This document shows, piece after piece, positions 52,450 to 64,000 of a stretch of 64,000 nucleotides of DNA (its first letter is position 1; the number at the start of each line of letters is the position of its first letter). Below the pieces are notes generated by a model. That model was not told the origin of the DNA and did not search any database. It was given only the letters and a program-made list of their open reading frames with translations. The DNA is taken from assembly GCA_024509875.1 (NCBI GenBank), contig JAMPIV010012167.1, forward strand, positions 596,737 to 660,736, given 5' to 3'. This stretch comes from Oreohelix idahoensis. Its lineage: Eukaryota; Mollusca; Gastropoda; Stylommatophora; Oreohelicidae. Made by a program: the position numbers and the translations under genes.

Positions 52450-55157
52450 GTTGTGACGTACGTCTAGTTTGACAAGTGAATTCTCCCTGATATGATGGAG
52501 GATTTAAAGGGAATTTTAGCTTTTCATAACATTAGAACCCCTGAACATTTGTTGTAACTTTTCGTTTGCCAGAACTCATTCCACCGGGACTCATCTAGTA
52601 TGCGGCATGAGATCAAAGAGACAGACTGAGTGATTTCAGGGGAGACTATCGGCGTTATCAAAGACAGTAGTGGTCCCTGATACGAGACGCAGTTGCTTGC
52701 CGCTAATTTCGCGTCTCGGTGTCAAAAGCCGAAACGGGCAGCAGCGAACGGAGATACGAAGACCAGGGTGCGGTTTCTTCTCTTGATTTGGCGGTCAGAT
52801 CCCCAAAAGTTCGTGAGATCAAATAAGCTGTCAAGTTTATCATGTCCCACTCAACTTACATTCCATTTTAGCTAAATAGACCATGAAGACTAGACACGTT
52901 ATCACTCGCTGGCCAGACCTTTACAGAAGCACTAGCTTTATTGAAATCTTGTTATAGATTTTCCCCTGGATTTTATATATATATTTGCAGTGATTTCTAT
53001 TCTGTGCAAAGCGGTAATATATATTGTGTAAAGTGATCAGTGGTCTCGTTCAGTCATTCTATTTCAATGGATTTTGTGTTAATTTAAATCTATTAAATTA
53101 AACCATCTCAATAGTTCCAGTTGTAAATATAATGATCTATCTATTATATTATTTCAAAAGATAATAGATGCTTAAATTAACTTTTAAAGTCGCGAAGGAA
53201 TTTATAATTAATAAATTCAGTTAAGTCCTAGTTTTATAGATGTGTGTTTTAACCACTAGAATTCGCGTAGTGTTTATTAAATACATAATTAAATACTCGA
53301 GTGTATTATAGGCTTAACGGGAAATTTATCGCGCTTGATTTTTCGGTATGTTACATGTCTTTTTTCTTTCACACAGAGTGATCGTAACCTGCGGTCCCAG
53401 CTAAACAAAGAAAGAAATAAAGAAATCATCCTATAAACTTCCAGTCATATTGAAGAAACATTTCTTTTAAAATATAATCTCGTGGCGGTCTTTTTGCGAC
53501 CTAGCTGTCAGAATTAAATGAAATAAAGCCCACCCAAGAACATTTTAAAGAATAATCATCAAATTACCCTTACAAACCTGTAAGATAAACTGGAAGGTAA
53601 TCATCGCCAGTAGCGATATCATATTTACTGTTTACTGTGAGAGAGTACATATTTTCCTGACTGTGACTGAGCCTAGTTTTTTCCTCAATTGGATTTAATA
53701 AAACTATCATCACGCATTGAAGGAAGTTTACCATAGCGGAGGATTAAAAGAGACCACTTCATTTTCACCCCTGTGCCGAACTGTGTTAGTGCCATCCCAT
53801 AGACTCCTTTTATATATATAATAAAAACACGAGAACTCTTAGTCTTCAAGTCTTGCGATAAGTGAGAATATTTGTTACCAACAAACCCTCGCAAACATCT
53901 GGGGCGGGACATCGAAGGACTAGACAGTTCATATGTCGAAAGAGTACTTGCTGTTTTTATATACTTTTATGGATCGTCTGAGGCTGCATTCGGTAAGTGT
54001 GTGAGTATATGAGTGTGGATCCTCACGCGTGTGCATGAATGACAGGAAATTTAATCGTTTTCTTTTGTAAACCTGTTGTTAACTTTCTTGCCTAGTAATA
54101 TAATTTTTCTGTATTCCCTGCATTGTTCCTTTAAGGGGGAGTTGCTAATTGGTTAACTCTGTTTAAAAACCCCTCCTTTCCATTTGCTTAGTAAAGGGAA
54201 GAACAGCTGGGAAGAACAGGTTTTTTTTCTATCACCTATACCTAACGTTGTAACCCCTCTTTCAGAGTAATTAACTTCACTGTTAGGTTAACGTACCCGT
54301 TGTTACGCACAAATAATTACTTTTTTCCAAAGTCTTTGTATGATCATTTTTCGTATGTATGATCATTTTTTGACTGAAAGGTGTATTATGTTTTTTACAG
54401 TCAAAGGGACATAACCCGAGATATCGAGACTACAATTTTTTTATGAGTTTGCCTTCTCTTGTATAGAGACACGTTCGGTCTATAATTTCTTGAACGAAGC
54501 GTGACCATATCTCCTTATTTGGTAGTATCAGTCAACTGTTGTAGATGTCTGAAACCTGTCTTAACGCTTCTGTTCATGACCATAAAAGGCGCGACTGTGT
54601 AAGACTTTTATCTCGAATGTTCTTAGAATCGTCTTATGTGAGCGGCGACTCAGATATTGGAGTTCTGTGCATGTCAAAACTGGTAGTTCGTTTGGTGTGT
54701 TCCGCCCAGCTCGGGGAGTTTAGAAATGGTCTGAGCAGCGAGCGGACGCAATGTGCGTCTTGTGATTTTCTGAGGGAAATACATTGTCTTTGTGAGTTAG
54801 TTAGCTAACTAGACTATTTCCCAGTATTATTCAAGCCTGCCTGGAGGCATATGTTCGTGGTTGATTTCCGAAGAAAGGTAATTCCTCTTGTTTTGAACTT
54901 TATGCTATCATCTAGAAGTTCGTCATTTTGTGGCTCCTTGCTCGCCTGTGTGATTCAAAATGGAGAGGTACTTTGACTAGGATTTTCGCCACCGGTATCT
55001 TTATACCTGAACTAGTTATATATATATATGGGTCGCTCTAGACCAACAAGACTATTGTCTGTGTTCCAGGATTCGTTATATCAGAGATCACGTCCAAGTC
55101 AGATGGTTAGACTTAGGAAGGTTATAAGGGTCGGTTTGACCTGTATTCCATGTATGC
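52450..55157. other. Unassigned non-coding DNA, possibly LTR or leader of an LTR element
   Basis: No protein domain is seen. It begins TTGTGACGTACGTC right at the truncated end of element 2's LTR, so another element may start here, but no matching right border could be found. Short AT arrays occur at 52977-52992 and 55016-55030. Confidence 0.4.
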
Positions 55158-57695
55158 CGGAGTTGGAAATGACCATGCTAGATGGGGTGGAGTTATCGGA
55201 AGATATGGAGAAGATACTCTCAATGACAATGGAAAGCGACTCCTTAGATTCTGCAGTGAGCAGAATCTGATCATTACAAACACAAAGTTCCCCCATAAGC
55301 GCATACATGCATACACTAGATGTGAACCAACCAAGAATGAGAAGTCAGTGATCGACTATGCCATTGTTCGGAGAAGCTCTTTCAGATATGTCCGAGATGC
55401 AAGAGTCTGGAGGGGGCCAGAGATTGGAAGTGATCACTACCTGCTAACAATCAAACGAACAACTGAAAGAGTTGCTCAGCCTAGGAACTGCCCAACATCA
55501 CGCAAGAAACCAAGTAAACGAGCAGGAGAAATGAGCATTAGGACCTACAAGCTGAGAGATCCAGAAATTAAGACCAGATATCAGGGGCTTATTGCTACAG
55601 CAGTGAGCAACACAGAAGAACGACCTGATGACTTGGAAACCCTCTGGAATAAATTCAAGGATATCATAAAGACAGCTGCTGCAGAAGCATGCGGTGAAGT
55701 CCGACTTGGGAACCAGAGAAAGAGGACACCTTGGTGGACAGAGGAAGTCAAAGAGAAAATAAGAGAGAAGAAAATGGCATGGAAACAATACTTAGGAGCT
55801 AAAATCACAACAGGACAAATGGAAAAATATAGAGAATATGTGACACTCAGAACAGAAGCAAAGAACAAAGTGCTAGCAGCAAAACAGAAGTCCTGGGAAG
55901 AATTTGGAGAAAAGCTAGAAAAAGATGCACAAGAAAACCAGAAATTGTTCTATAAGACCCTAAAGAACACGAGGAAAGAAAAACAATGCCCTCTCAAATT
56001 TATAAAGGACAAGCAAGGCAAATTGCTTACTGCCCCGAAGGAAGTAATGGAAAGATGGAAAGAATATTTCTCAGAACTCCTGGATGGTGAGCATGATGAA
56101 GCATCAGAAATGATAACCACTAGCACAGAAGAGAAAACCAATGATGGTGAAGATGACATAAAGATGGAAGAACTGAGGGCAGCACTAGAGAAAATCAAGA
56201 TGGGCAAAGCAGCAGGGCATGATGGTATAACACCAGAAATGGTTAAATACATGGGAGCATCAGGCGACCTATTACTCTTAAAGGTCCTACAGGCAGCATG
56301 GTGAAACAAGACCATACCAAAGGATTGGGAGATTGCCATCATAACACCAATTTTCAAAAAGGGTGACAATCGACAATGTGGAAACCATAGAGGCATATCC
56401 CTTCTCAGTGTCCCTGGTAAAATCTACTCTAGAATCCTAGAGCAGAGACTCCGACGCCTAGCTGAGCCACAATTGGATGAGGTCCAGTGCGGACTCCGAG
56501 CAAACCGAAGTACTCAAGACCTAATCTTCACACTCAGACAGCTGAGTGAAAAGGCCCTTGAGTATAAGAGTGAGATCCATCTTTGTTTCATAGATCTGGA
56601 AAAGGCGTTTGACAGGGTCCCCTGGAGCAAACTTTGGGACTGTTTGGCAAGGAAGAATATTCCAGCACCTCTGATTCATGCTATACAGAGCTTCTACAAG
56701 TCTTGCAGAAATTATGTGAGGACAGCAAACCATAAGTCAGAAGAGTTCAGAACCACCACTGGTGTAAGACAAGGTGATATCCTATCACCTTACCTCTTCA
56801 TACTCCTTATGGACGATGTCATCAAGGCATGTAAGGAGAGAACAAGAAAGTATTCAGTGGGGTACTGGAAGATGAGACAGGTCTATATTTCGGAGCTGGC
56901 ATTTGCTGATGATGTTGCCCTGATTGCTAAATCAGAGGCACATCTCCAATCCAACCTGCAAGTCTGGAAGGAAGAGCTGGAGAAGAGAGGGATGGTCATA
57001 AGCAGCTCTAAAACAAAATCCATGGTGATATCACGAGAAGAAAGAAAACATCAGATTAAGTTGGGAGAACAGGTCCTGGAGCAGGTCGACCACTTTAAAT
57101 ATCTCGGAGCTATTATAGACCGAAAGGGAGGCATCAAAGAAGAGTTGGCCACTCGAAAAGCAGCGGCTGGGAGACTTTTTCAGGCCATAAATCGTGGATT
57201 CCTCAGCAAGAAAGAGGTTGGTAAGAAAACGAAGATTTCTGTATACCGCTCCACCTATGTCCCAGTCTTGACATATGGATGCGAGTCGTGGGCAATGACT
57301 ATACCCACAAAAGCCAGATCCAAACCTCAGAAATGAGGTATCTGAGGAAAGTGGTTGAAGTAACAAGAAGAGACATGGTCCGCAACCAGACGATCCGTCA
57401 AGGCCTAAAATCCCATCCGCTGCAGACCCAAATAGAACAGTGCCAACTAAGATGGTTTGGCCATGTCTGCAGAATGGGAGAAGATCGGCTACCACGACAA
57501 GCATGGGAAACAAAGAGCCAGGGATCCAGACCTCCAGGACGACCCAGAGTCCGCTGGGAGGACAACATAGACAATCTTTGAAGGACCGAGGACTAGAATG
57601 GAACCAGGCCAGGAAGAAGACAGCTGATAGAATGGTCTGGCGCTCTCTCTTCCAAACCTCTACACCTCGCGGTAGAAGGGGAACGACTATTATAT
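55158..57695 (+). pseudogene. LINE-C, 5'-truncated endonuclease-reverse transcriptase
   Basis: It starts inside the endonuclease (GVGNDHARWGGVIGRYGEDT) and keeps RLLRFCSEQNLIITNTKFPH, KSVIDYAIVRRSSFR and GPEIGSDHYLLTIK, a coiled linker, then KIKMGKAAGHDGITPEMVKY. One TGA at 56302-56304 interrupts an otherwise continuous frame (55150-57336) that carries the full RT: QCGLRANRSTQDLIFTLRQL, CFIDLEKAFDRVPWSKLWDC, TTGVRQGDILSPYLFILLMD and the LAFADDVALIAKS box, YGCESWAM. A frame change at about 57300 leads to QLRWFGHVCRMGEDRLPRQA and RPPGRPRVRWEDN. It ends at GGGGAACGACTA, where other copies have the (TAAG)n tail. This is the best LINE-C copy in the window. Confidence 0.87.
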
Positions 57696-57835
57696 TATTT
57701 ATACAGCTTCATGAACCAGAACTTTATGATATCGAATATACAGAAGCTATCTGTATACACTATGAATATTTGAGATCTGGATTCCTACACTATATCAGAA
57801 TTAATTATATTGTTGAATGCAGACATTCCTTGAAC

Positions 57836-59261
57836 TGTAGTATGTTATAACGGAGCTAACGTACCTGGCATTTTGGCGCACCCTTATCATTTTTGGTGGC
57901 CAATTGTTGGTTTACTCTGGTACCAGCTATCAAGGGGGTCAACAAACCCAGACATCATCATCAAGCTTTCAACATTACAGTTTCAACTCATCACCTCAAT
58001 GTTTGATGAAAGATTTTGAAAGTACCCGGCGTTGCTGAAAGTTGGAAATTGTTTCAAAATACCCGGCGTTGCTCGTCAAGTTGGCAGTTTTCCTACGATA
58101 GAAGGACAAGTGCCGAGCAAATCGATTTCCTGATCTGTTAGGAAGAAGGACAAGTGCCGTAACAACTGTTCCGGATTGAGAAGGTCAAGTGCTCAAGTCA
58201 ATTCAGAAGGTCAAGTTCAGAAGCTGTTTTCTGTCAGAAGCTCATTTCCGTCGTCGTGGCAGTTTATGAGAGCAGATATGGATCAACGTTGGATCATTGT
58301 CCTAAGAATGCTGATCACATCCTGTTCTGAACTGTGCTGACGTTGTGGATTCATAGAAGTTACGTGGCCTGTTTTGTTTGTGAACTGTGCCCTTATGTTC
58401 TAACTGAGCCTTCTGTCTCTCACATTTTTCACACTGTTTACATGTTACATGTTAAATGTTATTTGTATTTGAATATTTATATGTTTATATTTCAGCGGGT
58501 TTTTCGGTTGGGCGGTGTCTTTCAGTAGAAGATACCACGTCACAGAGGTTCTACTGTTAGCGTTTTCGTTAGGGACTGTGCGAATTTCCTACTGTGAAAT
58601 TTGCTAGCGACAATCGTTGCTATATCTGTTTAGTTGTGACGAGTTGTGCTTTATTTTCGTTTTTTGTATATTTTTTTTTCTCTCTCTTTCTATTTTTTAG
58701 TTCCGATTTCATTTGTTTGTATTTGTAGGTCTCCTCTTTTCTATTATTCAATTCTTTACAAAATTGCTGTCTATACACTGTAGCGTCATTTGTTTGTCAT
58801 ATCTTCGCATATTTCTTTTTAGTTTTCGCTGTTTATTTATTTGACTTATGCGAATGTTTTCGTATTGCTTTGATCTTTGTTATTGTTTACATTGACTTTG
58901 ATCTTTGTTGTTGTTTACATTGACTCTGATCTTTGTTATTGTTTACATTGACTTTGATCTTTGTTGTTGTTTACATTGACTTTGATCTTTGTTATTGTTT
59001 ACATTGTTGGTGACCTTTGTTATTGTTTACATTGTCTTGTTATTGTTTACATAGTTCTTGCATAGTTAGCTTTCACTATTGTTATATATATGCTCATGCA
59101 CTATTGGTCTATAGTGCACATATCATAACTAACTGGTGGTTTTTTGCTTATGCACTATTGTAGTGCAGTTATGATAAATAACTGATGGTTATGCACTGAT
59201 TTGTGCAGTGCACTGAAGATAAAGAGGTGACTTGTGATATTATTATACATTTGATAATACA
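57836..59261 (+). repeat. Candidate 5' LTR of element 3 (left border uncertain)
   Basis: The right end is suggested by ..GATAATACA (59261) followed by AGT and TGGTGTCA, a PBS-like start. The left border could be TGTAGTATG at 57836, or further upstream beyond LINE-C. The other LTR lies outside the window, so this cannot be confirmed. The segment includes two repeated CCCGGCGTTGCT motifs (about 58026-58074) and the tandem repeats listed separately. Confidence 0.35.
58869..59054. repeat. 28-bp tandem repeat upstream of element 3
   Basis: About seven copies, the last shortened, of TTTGATCTTTGTTATTGTTT followed by ACATTGAC. Units differ at one or two positions (TTATTG or TTGTTG). A second cluster of three copies of an ATGCACTATTG..ATGATAA..AACTGATGG unit follows at about 59092-59200. 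Arrays like these upstream of gag are often enhancers in LTR elements; that role here is inference. Confidence 0.9.
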
Positions 59262-59264
59262 AGT

Positions 59265-59282
59265 TGGTGTCAAATCTTGTTT
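59265..59282 (+). promoter_or_regulatory. Element 3 primer-binding site candidate
   Basis: TGGTGTCAAATCTTG, starting three bases after the presumed LTR end and 136 bp before the gag ATG. TGGTGTCA is also the start of known tRNA-Leu-type PBSs, but the match fades after eight bases. Confidence 0.4.
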
Positions 59283-59400
59283 CCCACAGAGATTGGAGTA
59301 AACATAGTGATTATACAAGCACCTTATTAAGTCTTGTTGCTATTAAGATTGAAATAAGATAATTAATTATTTCAGGTTCTGTACTCACATTTTAGACATC

Positions 59401-61958
59401 ATGTCTACATTTGAGTACTTTATTGAGCAGGGTAAAACCCTTGGGAAGACTGGTGATAAATTAGAAGAATTTGCGACTGTTCAATATGCCAAGGCATTGA
59501 AGTCGGAGGAAAAGAAAATGAAAGAACAAACTGAACAAAAGAGAATAGATGCTGAAAATTTAAAACTGCAGATGCAGGTAGATGAAAAAAGATTACAAAT
59601 GGAAATGGAAAAAAACAAAAAAGAGAAGCAGAATCTCAGGAGAAGAGGCTTGAAAAAGAAGCTGAAAATAAGAGACTTGAAATAGAGGTTGAAGAAAAAA
59701 AGTTACAGGCTCAGGCTGAAGAAAAAAAGTTACAGGCTCAGGCTGAAGAAAGAAAGTTACAGGCTGAGGCTGAAGAAAGAAGGTTACAAAGAGAAGCTGA
59801 TGAGAGAAAAGCAAAAATGGAGCATGAAGAAAAACTCTTAGCTTTAGAGTTAGAGAAGTTAAAGTTATTGAACACTGGTAATGCTAATGATGCAAATAAG
59901 GTGTCAGATAAGACTAATGCTAAGGATTTCAAGCTTAATCTACCAGCATTTAATCCCTCAATTGATGATATAACATTTTATCTAGATAGATTTGAAAGTG
60001 CATGTAAGGTGCATAATATAGATAAAACATTATATGTTTATCATCTGTCCAAGATACTTAGAGGTGATGCTTTGACTTTGTTGAGTATGGTAGATGTGCC
60101 GGACAAAAACAACTATGAGGTTGTCAGGGCGGCATTGTTAAAGAAGTACCAACTTAACGAGGACGGATATCGTCTTAAATTTAAAAACATGTTACCAGAA
60201 ACTGGAGTTGAATTCTCTGAATTCATCTCAAGCATACGTCTTACTTTTTTACGATGGGTTGAGTTGTCTAAGACAGAAAGTACATTTGAAGCCCTTATGG
60301 ATTTACTACTTAGAGACAAGGTCATGTCTTCTGTTAATGAAGCTTTTCTTTCTTTTCTTCATGAGCGTAAGCCTAAAAACATAAAAGAAATGGAAGAATA
60401 CTGTAGCCAGTATGTTACTGCGCATCCTCACATAACCATTAGCAACTCTAAAGTAAAAGAAGGTCTGCCAGTTGCTTCGGCAGCACCTTATGGCCCAAAT
60501 TTTATGCGTAAATTTCAGGGTAGCCAGCAAAATTTCAATAAAAAGAGTAACCGTAATTATGCCCAGAACCATAGTAATCAATTCCAGGGTGATTCTTCTT
60601 CCCAGAACTGGAGACAACCTAATACTACACGGTATTCTACTCCGGTTAACTTTAGAAATTTTCACAAAGGTAATCGGCATAGAGGGAAATATTTTTTGCA
60701 GAGACCTCAATACCAAGATAATAGAGGTTCTCAACAGCATAGAGATGGTAATGACAGTTATGGAAACTGGAACTCAAACCAGGATAAAAATTACAGTAGG
60801 GACTTTAATGATAATTGCAGAGGCAATAATGGTCGCGGTATATCGCAACATAAGAAAAAAAGATATCAACAGACGAATTCTGTTCAACAAGAATCTCAGG
60901 GAGCAGATAAACAGATTAATAGTGATAAAGACCATAATGCTATCGGATGCTCATCTTTTGATTTTGGTAGAGCAAATAAATGTATCCAATGCAGTACTTT
61001 ATTTGATCCGAAGACCGTTAGTACTCTAAGCTGTGGTCATCCTTTGCCCGCTCTTCCTGCTAATGTTGCTCATGATGGGAGAGGTTCTCTTATATTACAT
61101 AAGGGGCTTGTAAATAGTAATCCAGTCTCAGTGTTGTTTGATTCTGGATGTACTACTGTTGGTGTTAGGCAATCTCTTGTAGATCCATCCTGTGCTACAG
61201 GAAAGGTCATCAAATGTGTCACATTTGGTGGCACGTTGGAAAAGTATCCTACTGCCATAATACATATTGCTACTCCTTTCTTCACGGGAGAGGTCCACGC
61301 GTGTCTACTTCCAAATCCTATTGCGGACCTTATTATTGGTCGTATTCACGGAGTTAGGGAATGTACCCCACAGCAGATTGCTGTTTGGGAAGAGCAAAAC
61401 ATTGAAGCTACCAATGCGGTGGTCACAAGAGCACATGCTCTGGATCCACCTCAAACTTCATTAACTAATAATGATGAAGTAAATGACCAAGATAGTCACT
61501 TGACTATTACACGTGACTCATTTATCAAATTGCAAGAAGAAGATCCGTCTTTACAAAAATTCTTCATTCTAGCAAAAAAAGGTGATCCTAATCAGAATAC
61601 TAATAGAAAATCTTGGATTTCTATGAAGAACGGCGTACTTGTACGTATGGTACAAGACTCGACTACGTCCACTCATTCACAAATTCTTGTGCCCAAGAGC
61701 ATGAGATTGCAAATATTGCAACATGCTCATGACTCGCAATGTGCTGGACATATGGGTTTTTCCCGTACAAAGTCGAGGGTTCTTGCGGCTTTCTTTTGGC
61801 CATTTGTGAGCAAGGACATACGAATTTACTGTCGCTCTTGCAAAGTATGTCAGGAGGTCAAATCTAAAGGACCACGACATGCTGCGCCTATCCAGGCTGC
61901 TGACATTCCTATTCGCCCTTTTCAAAAAAATGGCAATAGATATTATCGGTCCTTTTAG
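59401..61958 (+). CDS. Element 3 gag, protease and integrase zinc finger
   Basis: Starts MSTFEYFIEQGKTLGKTGDK at 59401. A frame change in the A runs at 59609-59622 splits the coiled-coil region (repeats of EEKKLQAQA); the long frame resumes before ATG 59817 and runs to 61958. The Gag core is LPAFNPSIDDITFYLDRFES and LPETGVEFSEFISSIRLTFL. A 120-residue Asn/Gln/Arg/Gly-rich stretch (about 60500-60900) replaces a CCHC knuckle; CIQCSTLFDPKTVSTLSCGH follows. The protease has VLFDSGCTTVGVRQSLVDP (DSG) and ADLIIGRIHG. A complete HHCC finger comes last: HAHDSQCAGHMGFSRTKSRV, CRSCKVCQ. The frame runs off into noise after PFQK because of an A7 run (61924-61930). Distantly related to elements 1 and 2. 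Confidence 0.85.
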
Positions 61959-62800
61959 AATTAAGTCAGCTAGAGGACATCAATTTATTCTTACATGTGT
62001 CGATATGTGCACACGTTGGCCAGAGGCAATACCTCTCAAGAGCATCTCAACTGCTGATATCGCAGACGCTCTTTGGCTGATATTTTCTCGCTTGGGTTTT
62101 CCCGGAGAAATATTGTCAGACCATGGCACTCAACTTATATCAGACACTATGTCACAGGTAATGTCTATGCTACATATTAAAAGGTCTCTCAGCAGTATCT
62201 ATCACCCAATGTCTAATGGGTTAGTCGAACGTTTAAATAGGACTCTGAAAACTTTACTTGGTAAAATAACTGAGGATCATCCTCAGGATTGGGACAGGGT
62301 CTTACCCGCGGCTCTCTTTGCGTATAGAGAGGTCCCCAATGAACATACAGGGTTTTCCCCTTTTGAACTTGTCTTTGGCGCGCAAACGCGCGGCCCTATG
62401 TCTTTACTTCACGATCTAATCACTGCCGATAATATTAGCGATGAAACTCAATCTTCTTATGAGTACGTCATTGCTCTTAGGCAAAAGATCATCGAGGCAT
62501 GCAAACTAGCAACTTCTTCATCCGAATTTGCTAAAGAAAAGGCAAGGCAGTTTGCAAATAAAAATAGATGTCTACGACAACTTTGTCCAGGTGACAAAGC
62601 TCTCGTTCTACTTCCTTCAAGGGAGAACAGACTTCTAATTGCATGGAAAGGTCCATATGCAATAGTCTCCAAAATTTCTGATGTCGACTATGTTGTCGAT
62701 ATTGATGGAAAGCATAAAACTTTCCACATAAATATGCTCACGGAATTTTATGAAAGACCTGACTATTTGCAGCCTATTTTCCAGGCAACGGACAATTCTC
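61930..62800 (+). CDS. Element 3 pol: integrase catalytic core and GPY/F module
   Basis: Continues in the next frame at MAIDIIGPFRIKSARGHQFI. The D,D-35-E triad is visible: Asp in LTCVDMCTRWPEA, Asp in LSDHGTQLIS, Glu in YHPMSNGLVERLNRTLKTLL. Then AALFAYREVPNEHTGFSPFE and LVFGAQTRGPMSLL, and the C-terminal GPY/F module PGDKALVLLPSRENRLLIAW, KGPYAIVSKISDVDY. All catalytic residues are present, so this integrase is the intact counterpart of what elements 1 and 2 lack. No terminator separates it from RT: the frame is open to the T8 run at 63901. Confidence 0.88.
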
Positions 62801-63908
62801 AAGCACCTCATGGTCAGTACTCATCTCTGTCAGTTATACAGGATGAGGAAACTACTTTTTCTGATGTCAATCTTCCTCTTCCTATGGTCCCACTTTATTC
62901 TACGGAATCTTGGAAAAACGTGACCGTTTCTCCAAATCTTTCCGCTGAGGAACATCGACAAGTTTCTTCGATGTTGCAAACATTTCAGGATGTTCTTACA
63001 GACATCCCGGGACACACACATGTCATTGAACATGACATTGTGCTAACTGATCATAATCCTATCAGAGTCAGACCTTATCCAATACCTATCCATTTCCAGT
63101 CTCAAGTCGAAAAAGAATTGGATGAAATGATACGTTTGGAAATCATTGAACCATCCACTTCAGCATACTCTTCGTCTATGGTTATTGTTCGAAAGAAGGA
63201 TAATAACATTCGCATTTGCGTAGATTATCGCAAATTGAACCAAGTTACGAAGTTCGATGCTGAACCTATGCCTTCATTAGAAGAGCTACTCAATAAACTT
63301 TCTAATTCTAGATTCTTTACCAAACTAGATTTGTCTAAAGGTTATTGGCAAGTTTCACTAACTGAACGTGCCAAACCTTTTACAGCTTTTTCTACACCTA
63401 GGGGTTTATTCCAATGGAATTTCATGCCTTTCGGTCTTATGAACGCCCCTGCTACATTCGTACGCATGATGCGGCGAATTCTCGCATATCGTACAGATGT
63501 CATAGCATACTTAGATGATATCTGTCTATTCAGTGATTCCTGGGAAGATCACTATTTGGGTTTATACGAATTACTGTCTACTCTTCGCGAGTATAACTTG
63601 ACTGCAAAACCCTCTAAAGCCTTTATAGGATTTAGCGAGATTTCTTTCCTAGGTCATCGTGTTGGTCATGGTCTTTTAAAGACAGAGGACCACAATGTTT
63701 CAAAAATACTTAACATTTCGGTCCCTAAGACGAAGAAACAAGTACGGAGTCTATTAGGTTTGATCCAATTCTACGGACGATTCATTCCGAATCTGTCCTC
63801 CATTATGGCACCGCTTTCTACTTTATTGAAGAAAGGGTCGCCTAATCTGATCCGCTGGTCTAAAGAATGTCAATCCTCATTGGACCAGGTTAAAGCCCTA
63901 TTTTTTTT
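62801..63908 (+). CDS. Element 3 pol: reverse transcriptase (runs toward RNase H, cut by the window end)
   Basis: The same open frame as the integrase. RT motifs: RPYPIPIHFQSQVEKELDEM, SSSMVIVRKKDNNIRICVDY, FFTKLDLSKGYWQVSL, MPFGLMNAPATFVRMM, the catalytic IAYLDDICLFSD (DD), ISFLGHRVGHGLLKTE, and the thumb GLIQFYGRFIPNLSSIMAPL. RT downstream of integrase in one uninterrupted frame is direct evidence for the gag-PR-IN-RT order. After DQVKALF the frame loses similarity at an eight-T run (63901-63908); RNase H would follow beyond the window. Confidence 0.9.
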
Positions 63909-63974
63909 ATTGAGAAGACTTTTTTTGATTCTTCGTCATATAATATTTTCCAGATTATACAGTCCTCGGCTGGG

Positions 63975-63993
63975 GGGGGGGGGGGGGGGGGGG
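63975..63993. repeat. Poly(G) tract at the window edge
   Basis: About 19 G in a row within element 3 pol, where RNase H coding sequence is expected. Probably an assembly or sequencing artefact, or a local expansion. Confidence 0.7.
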
Positions 63994-64000
63994 TGGTGTC

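Noticed and set aside
52693..54808. Small plus-strand ORFs between element 2 and LINE-C
   Set aside because: No domains, no splice context; probably non-coding LTR or leader DNA.
58869..59054. CRISPR-like regular array
   Set aside because: Units are contiguous with no unique spacers, and the genome is eukaryotic.

Overview
This window looks like repeat-dense animal DNA, most likely a marine invertebrate and possibly a mollusc. That guess rests on TE style only: RTE-like LINEs, tRNA-derived SINEs and Gmr1-type LTR elements. There is no prokaryotic signal: no operons or ribosome binding sites, a host gene split by GT..AG introns, and a general AT bias with many microsatellites. The only host gene I can support is a minus-strand small heat shock protein (alpha-crystallin/HSP20 family) in three coding exons: 34428-34601, 30383-30559 and 25156-25275. 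Its reading frame is unbroken for 156 aa across two phase-0 introns of 3.9 and 5.1 kb, both packed with mobile elements.

Layout. 1-9.6 kb: LINE 3' fragments, a 1.1-kb TA-flanked inverted-repeat transposon (4284-5387), a hAT-type MITE (6499-7023) with a second hAT-type MITE inside it (6735-6862), and a GC-rich 1.7-kb insert (7340-9044) bounded by an 11-bp direct repeat. 9.6-12.9 kb: an essentially full-length minus-strand LINE with an 11-bp target duplication. 13.4-21.4 kb: LTR element 1 (minus). 21.4-25 kb: LINE and SINE debris. 25.2-34.6 kb: the heat shock gene; its introns hold a pogo/Tigger relic, two inverted LINE-C copies, a SINE, a 0.4-kb tetranucleotide array and a 300-bp retroposon. 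34.9-38.9 kb: a third member of the inner MITE family and mostly blank DNA. 38.9-52.4 kb: LTR element 2 (minus), whose 3' LTR is split by a 4.3-kb insertion that itself contains a 2.07-kb solo LTR. 52.4-59.3 kb: unassigned DNA, a 5'-truncated LINE-C and a probable LTR. 59.4-64.0 kb: LTR element 3 (plus), running off the window.

The most interesting signal is in the LTR elements. All three have Ty3/gypsy-type reverse transcriptases but carry integrase-derived domains upstream of RT, the Ty1/copia-like order known for the Gmr1 group. Element 3 has a complete integrase (HHCC finger, D,D,E core, GPY/F module). Elements 1 and 2 keep the finger region and the GPY/F module but have no recognisable DDE core. 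In its place both carry the same kind of roughly 140-residue basic segment, and the last Cys of the HHCC finger is replaced in both. Element 2 has also lost its protease by an in-frame deletion. Both elements have nearly identical LTR pairs, so apparently integrase-defective elements seem to have moved recently, presumably with integrase supplied in trans.

Many single-base frame breaks in otherwise intact ORFs fall in homopolymers, so part of the apparent decay may be sequencing or assembly error. All homologies here were judged by eye from translations and repeats; none was checked by a database search.
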